Assembly (NCBI GenBank): GCA_009711705.1
Contig: VENG01000004.1
Span: 1 to 64,000, forward strand
DNA: 64,000 nt
Origin: Bacillota bacterium
Lineage (GTDB): Bacteria > Bacillota > Desulfotomaculia > Desulfotomaculales > VENG01
Direction: 5' to 3'
How positions within the stretch are numbered: position 1 is the stretch's first letter; each line of letters starts with the position of its first letter. Positions 60,776-64,000 of this stretch are shown piece after piece. The translations under genes were made by a program, and so were the position numbers. The notes beneath the pieces are model-generated. The model did no database searches, was not told the origin of the DNA, and was given only the letters and a program-made list of their open reading frames with translations.

Positions 60776-62455
60776 ATGAAACAAGGGCAAAATTTATTAG
60801 GTGACTGTTTAATTAATGAGGGTGTACTAACCCGGGAAAGACTGGAAGAGGCCCTTAATGCACAAAAGAAGGATAAGGGGAAACAAGGCTTACTTGGGGA
60901 AACCCTGGTGGAACTGGGCTATTGCTCGGAGGATGACTTAGCCAGAGTAATTGCCAAGCGGGCCGGGGTACCCCTGGTTTCCCTGGAATCATTTACAGTG
61001 GACCCTGCGGCCGTGGCTACTATGAGTGTTGATTCTGCGCGCCGTTACCGGGCCCTCCCCATTGCTTATGAAAGTGACAAATTGGTGATGGCCATGAGGC
61101 ACCCCACTGATCTTATGGCCATTGATGATTTACGTATTTTAACCGGTCATGACATAACCCCTGTTTTTGCTCCTGACAGCGAATTAGAGGCGGCCATAGA
61201 CAGATATCTGCTTACCGATATGGAATTTGAACAGGTGGAAGAGGATGAGCTGCAAGCGGATGATATTACTTCCGGGAGTGAAGGAACAGGGGACAACCCG
61301 GCCGTGCAGCTGGCCAATATGATACTGTCACAGGCGGTTAATGCCAAGGCCAGTGATATTCATATAGAACCTTACGACAAAAATGTACGTATACGGTTTA
61401 GAATTGACGGAGTATTGCATGATATGCTGACACCTCCACGCCGCATGCATGGATCCCTTATTTCCAGAATAAAGGTTATGGCCAATATGGATATTGCAGA
61501 AAGAAGGAAACCCCAAGACGGGCGCATGTCCCTTAAAATCGAAGGAAGGACCGTCGATTTTCGCGTGGCGTCTTTGCCTACAAGCTTTGGCGAACGCCTT
61601 ACATTGCGCCTTTTGGATCGCACGGGCAGTGTAATCTCCCTGGAAGAGTTGGGTATTAGTTCAGAAGTGCTGGATAGATTTAGGCAGGTTATAAAATTGC
61701 CTTACGGCATGATTTTGGTCACCGGTCCCACGGGCAGTGGTAAGACAACAACCCTTTATGCCGCCATGGAAGTGGTGGATAGAAGTGAGAAAAACGTTAT
61801 TACCGTGGAAGACCCGGTGGAATACCGGATGGAAGGCATTAGCCAGGTTCAGATTAATACCAAGGCAGGACTTACCTTCACTGCAGGACTGAGGTCCATA
61901 TTGCGCAGTGACCCTGATATTATGATGGTAGGTGAAATAAGGGACCGTGAAACCGCCCGTTTAGCGGTGGAGTCTGCTATGACCGGCCACCTTGTTTTAT
62001 CTTCGCTGCATACCAACGATGCCGCCGGTACTATAAGCCGCCTGACGGAAATGGAAATCGAACCTTTTCTAACTGCTTCATCCTTAAAGTGTGTAGTTTC
62101 TCAGCGGCTGGTGCGGGTATTATGTAATCATTGCAAAGAACCCTATGAAATATGTCGCAGTGATGTTGAAAACGTAAATGATTTTCCCTGGGAGCAGGAC
62201 ACCGGGTCCATGACCTTATACCGCCCTGCGGGCTGCATGAGGTGCAGCAATACGGGGTACAGGGGACGGATGGGAGTTTATGAACTTCTATTTGCCAGCG
62301 AGGCAGTGCAACAGCTAACCCTGGATCGTAAGCCCGCAGGAGAAATAAAGAAAGCCGCGGTGGCCGAAGGCATGATAACTATGTGGCAGGATGGAATGAA
62401 AAAAGTCAAAAAAGGAACAACTTCGTTGGAAGAAGTATTGAGGGTGGTTGTATGA
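60776..62455 (+). CDS. pilB: Type IV pilus assembly ATPase PilB (GspE family)
   Basis: A 559-residue secretion ATPase: an N-terminal T2SSE_N domain (GDCLINEGVLTRERLEEALNAQKK...), Walker A GPTGSGKTT, Asp box, ADP box and a C-terminal Zn-binding tetra-cysteine (CNHCKEPYEICRS, CMRCSNTGYRG). It drives pilus extension. ATG 60776, with AGGAAGG before it, is preferred over GTG 60770. The stop overlaps pilT by four bases. Confidence 0.93.
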   Translation: MKQGQNLLGDCLINEGVLTRERLEEALNAQKKDKGKQGLLGETLVELGYCSEDDLARVIAKRAGVPLVSLESFTVDPAAVATMSVDSARRYRALPIAYESDKLVMAMRHPTDLMAIDDLRILTGHDITPVFAPDSELEAAIDRYLLTDMEFEQVEEDELQADDITSGSEGTGDNPAVQLANMILSQAVNAKASDIHIEPYDKNVRIRFRIDGVLHDMLTPPRRMHGSLISRIKVMANMDIAERRKPQDGRMSLKIEGRTVDFRVASLPTSFGERLTLRLLDRTGSVISLEELGISSEVLDRFRQVIKLPYGMILVTGPTGSGKTTTLYAAMEVVDRSEKNVITVEDPVEYRMEGISQVQINTKAGLTFTAGLRSILRSDPDIMMVGEIRDRETARLAVESAMTGHLVLSSLHTNDAAGTISRLTEMEIEPFLTASSLKCVVSQRLVRVLCNHCKEPYEICRSDVENVNDFPWEQDTGSMTLYRPAGCMRCSNTGYRGRMGVYELLFASEAVQQLTLDRKPAGEIKKAAVAEGMITMWQDGMKKVKKGTTSLEEVLRVVV

Positions 62456-63537
62456 GCGAGGAACAAAAGTACCATTTACACCAAATATTGAACAAATGTG
62501 TGGAGATGGGGGCATCTGACCTGCATATAACCGCGGGAATTGAAGCCATGGCCAGGGTGAACGGCGACTTGGTATTTATGGACACTCCCAAGCTAATGCC
62601 CCAGGATATAAAAGCTCTGATGGAGCCCTTACTAACTAATGAACAAAAAGAAATACTCCAAAAAGACCTGGAACTCGACTTTTCCTATGCTGTTCCCGGA
62701 GCTGCCCGGTTCCGTGGAAATATTATGTGGCAGCGCGGTTCTTTGGCAGTTAATTTCCGTGTAGTGGCCTTTGATGTGCCCAGTTTGAGTGACCTGGGGC
62801 TGCCCGCGGTAGTAGGTGATTTTGCCCATCTGCCCCGGGGCCTGGTTCTTGTTACGGGTCCCACCGGAAGCGGTAAATCCACCACACTGGCTGCTATTAT
62901 AGATAAAATTAATCGTGAGCGCACACTGAACATGATTACCGTGGAAAACCCCATTGAATTTTTACATAGACACAACAAATCGATTATTAAACAGCGGGAA
63001 GTGGGTACCGATACGCACTCCTTCGCCAATGCTCTGCGTCATGCCTTGCGCCATGATCCCGATGTGATTCTTATTGGAGAGATGCGGGATCTGGAGAGTA
63101 TCTCCATTGCTCTTACCGCAGCAGAGACCGGACACCTGGTGTTTTCTACTCTGCATACACAGACGGCTACGCTGACTCTTAACCGTATTATAGATGTCTT
63201 CTCAGAAGGTGCGCGAGACCAAATAAGGCAGCAGCTGGCTGACTCGCTGCAGGGCATAATTGCCCAGCAGCTCGTACCGCGCCTGGACGGAAAAGGACGG
63301 GCTGTGGCTTCAGAAGTACTTCTTACCACGCCCGCTGTCAAAAACCTGATCCGGGAAGGAAAGACCCACCAGCTTAGTACTATTTTGCAAACCGGTCGCA
63401 ATGTGGGTATGCACACCATGGACCATTCCCTGGCCAGCTTGGTTCTCAGTGGAGCTATCTCCCGGGAAGTTGCTCTGGAACGCTGCGTTGACCAGGCAGA
63501 ATTGGCCCGTGTGGTGAGACAACACAGTCCCTTTTAA
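62452..63537 (+). CDS. pilT: Pilus retraction ATPase PilT
   Basis: A 361-residue twitching-motility ATPase with Walker A GPTGSGKST, and the conserved retraction stretch AIRTAAETGHLVFSTLHT-type (TAAETGHLVFSTLHTQTA). It hydrolyses ATP to pull pili back. Overlap ATGA with pilB shows translational coupling. Intact length for the family. Confidence 0.94.
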   Translation: MSEEQKYHLHQILNKCVEMGASDLHITAGIEAMARVNGDLVFMDTPKLMPQDIKALMEPLLTNEQKEILQKDLELDFSYAVPGAARFRGNIMWQRGSLAVNFRVVAFDVPSLSDLGLPAVVGDFAHLPRGLVLVTGPTGSGKSTTLAAIIDKINRERTLNMITVENPIEFLHRHNKSIIKQREVGTDTHSFANALRHALRHDPDVILIGEMRDLESISIALTAAETGHLVFSTLHTQTATLTLNRIIDVFSEGARDQIRQQLADSLQGIIAQQLVPRLDGKGRAVASEVLLTTPAVKNLIREGKTHQLSTILQTGRNVGMHTMDHSLASLVLSGAISREVALERCVDQAELARVVRQHSPF

Positions 63538-63559
63538 TATGAAAGGGGGAGGGGTTGCT

Positions 63560-64000
63560 GTGCCTCTTTATGCCTTTGAAGTGCTAGAACAATCAGGTTC
63601 AATTATAGACGGGAAAATGGAAGCAGAGAACCAGGCGGCAGTTGCCGGCAGGCTGCGTAATATGGGCTACACCATAGTCGATATCTACGAGCTCAAACAG
63701 TCCTTTTTACAGAAGGCTCTGCAAAGAAAGGCAAAAGTAAAGCTGGCCGACCTGGCGGTGTTTGCCCGCCAGATGGCTGCTATGCTGGTAGCCGGCATCC
63801 CCTTAACCCGTAGTCTTTATGCCCTGAGCAAGCAGCAAAGGAGCCCGGCCCTGGGTGAAATTTTGCATGATGTTGCCAAGAACGTGGAAAGTGGTATGGC
63901 CTTTTCAGAAATGCTGGGTGCATACCCTGATGTCTTTTCCAAGATTTTTGTGGATATGATTAAGGCCGGTGAGGTAGGGGGTGCCCTTGATGAAATGCTG
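63560..64000 (+). CDS. pilC: Type IV pilus platform protein PilC, cut by window end
   Basis: The first 147 residues of a GspF/PilC inner-membrane platform protein: MPLYAFEVLEQSGSIIDGKM, and the first T2SSF domain with LADLAVFARQMAAMLVAGIPLTRSL and DMIKAGEVGGALDEML. It anchors the PilB/PilT motors. GGGGGAGGGG precedes GTG 63560. The other half lies beyond 64,000. Confidence 0.9.
   Translation, partial: MPLYAFEVLEQSGSIIDGKMEAENQAAVAGRLRNMGYTIVDIYELKQSFLQKALQRKAKVKLADLAVFARQMAAMLVAGIPLTRSLYALSKQQRSPALGEILHDVAKNVESGMAFSEMLGAYPDVFSKIFVDMIKAGEVGGALDEML

Noticed and set aside
1..64000. CRISPR array
   Set aside because: No evenly spaced direct repeats with unique spacers were found; the repeats seen are dispersed or short tandem.
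1..64000. tRNA or rRNA genes
   Set aside because: No cloverleaf with a GTTCNANNC arm or rRNA block was recognised in scanning; a search program would be needed to be sure.

Overview
The window looks like chromosome of a spore-forming, mesophilic Clostridia of the Peptococcaceae/Desulfotomaculum type. The evidence is the SpoVA spore-membrane genes, CotJC and a YjcZ-like spore peptide, the Firmicutes-style T-box ahead of hisS, the aspS - 6S RNA - tcdA order also known from Bacillus, many TTG/GTG starts with strong GGAGG ribosome sites, and intergenic repeats of the kind seen in that family. This placement is inference from gene content; no rRNA or tRNA gene is present to fix it.

Positions 1-9,000 are an accessory, partly decayed stretch: a hydrolase missing its N-terminal core, an internally deleted IS1595-type transposase, a C-terminally clipped CopZ-like metallochaperone, a VapBC-type toxin-antitoxin pair, a frameshifted metallo-beta-lactamase-fold gene, an acetyltransferase, a second hydrolase, a subtilase lipoprotein, an AraC regulator and a flavin-binding protein. 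From 9,100 to 13,900 lie a UbiA-type prenyltransferase, a self-regulated TetR - CPBP protease - MFS efflux cluster with visible operators, and a methyltransferase. From 14,000 to 17,000 is a spore germination island (DUF1657, spoVAC, spoVAD, spoVAE, DUF1657, YjcZ-like peptide) resembling the mobile spoVA2mob type. From 17,300 to 22,000 is a second accessory stretch with a ribbon-helix-helix-like protein, a TnpI-like tyrosine recombinase preceded by an array of its likely binding motif, a CGGC protein, a TipAS-domain protein without its usual DNA-binding half, and a doubly frameshifted ferritin-like gene coupled to a membrane protein.

Positions 22,300-33,600 hold a membrane metallophosphoesterase, an FlhG/MinD-like ATPase with a PilZ-N-like front domain, msrA, and an export operon (lipoprotein, ABC ATPase, membrane-fusion adaptor, MacB-type permease, TolC-like coiled-coil protein) facing a CssRS-like two-component system. 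From 33,600 to 39,700 are htpG, two small proteins, cotJC, a LysE exporter, an IS607 element with a dead TnpA but an intact TnpB, and acyP.

From 39,800 onward is a housekeeping backbone: recJ, relA/spoT, dtd, a glyoxalase-II-like hydrolase, an AcsA homologue lacking its key lysine, a DUF896 protein, T-box - hisS - aspS - 6S RNA - tcdA, trxA, rarA, an Rrf2 regulator with duplicated operator, nifS/iscS, iscU/nifU, mnmA, small proteins, an AI-2E family permease and the start of a type IV pilus operon (pilB, pilT, pilC cut by the window end). Rrf2-IscS-IscU-MnmA form a sulfur-transfer unit supplying Fe-S clusters and tRNA 2-thiouridine.

The most notable items are the TnpI-like recombinase with its motif array, the IS607 TnpB retained beside a deleted TnpA, the three-copy structured repeat around the 6S RNA gene, several other interspersed hairpin repeats, and the AcsA homologue with altered catalytic motifs.
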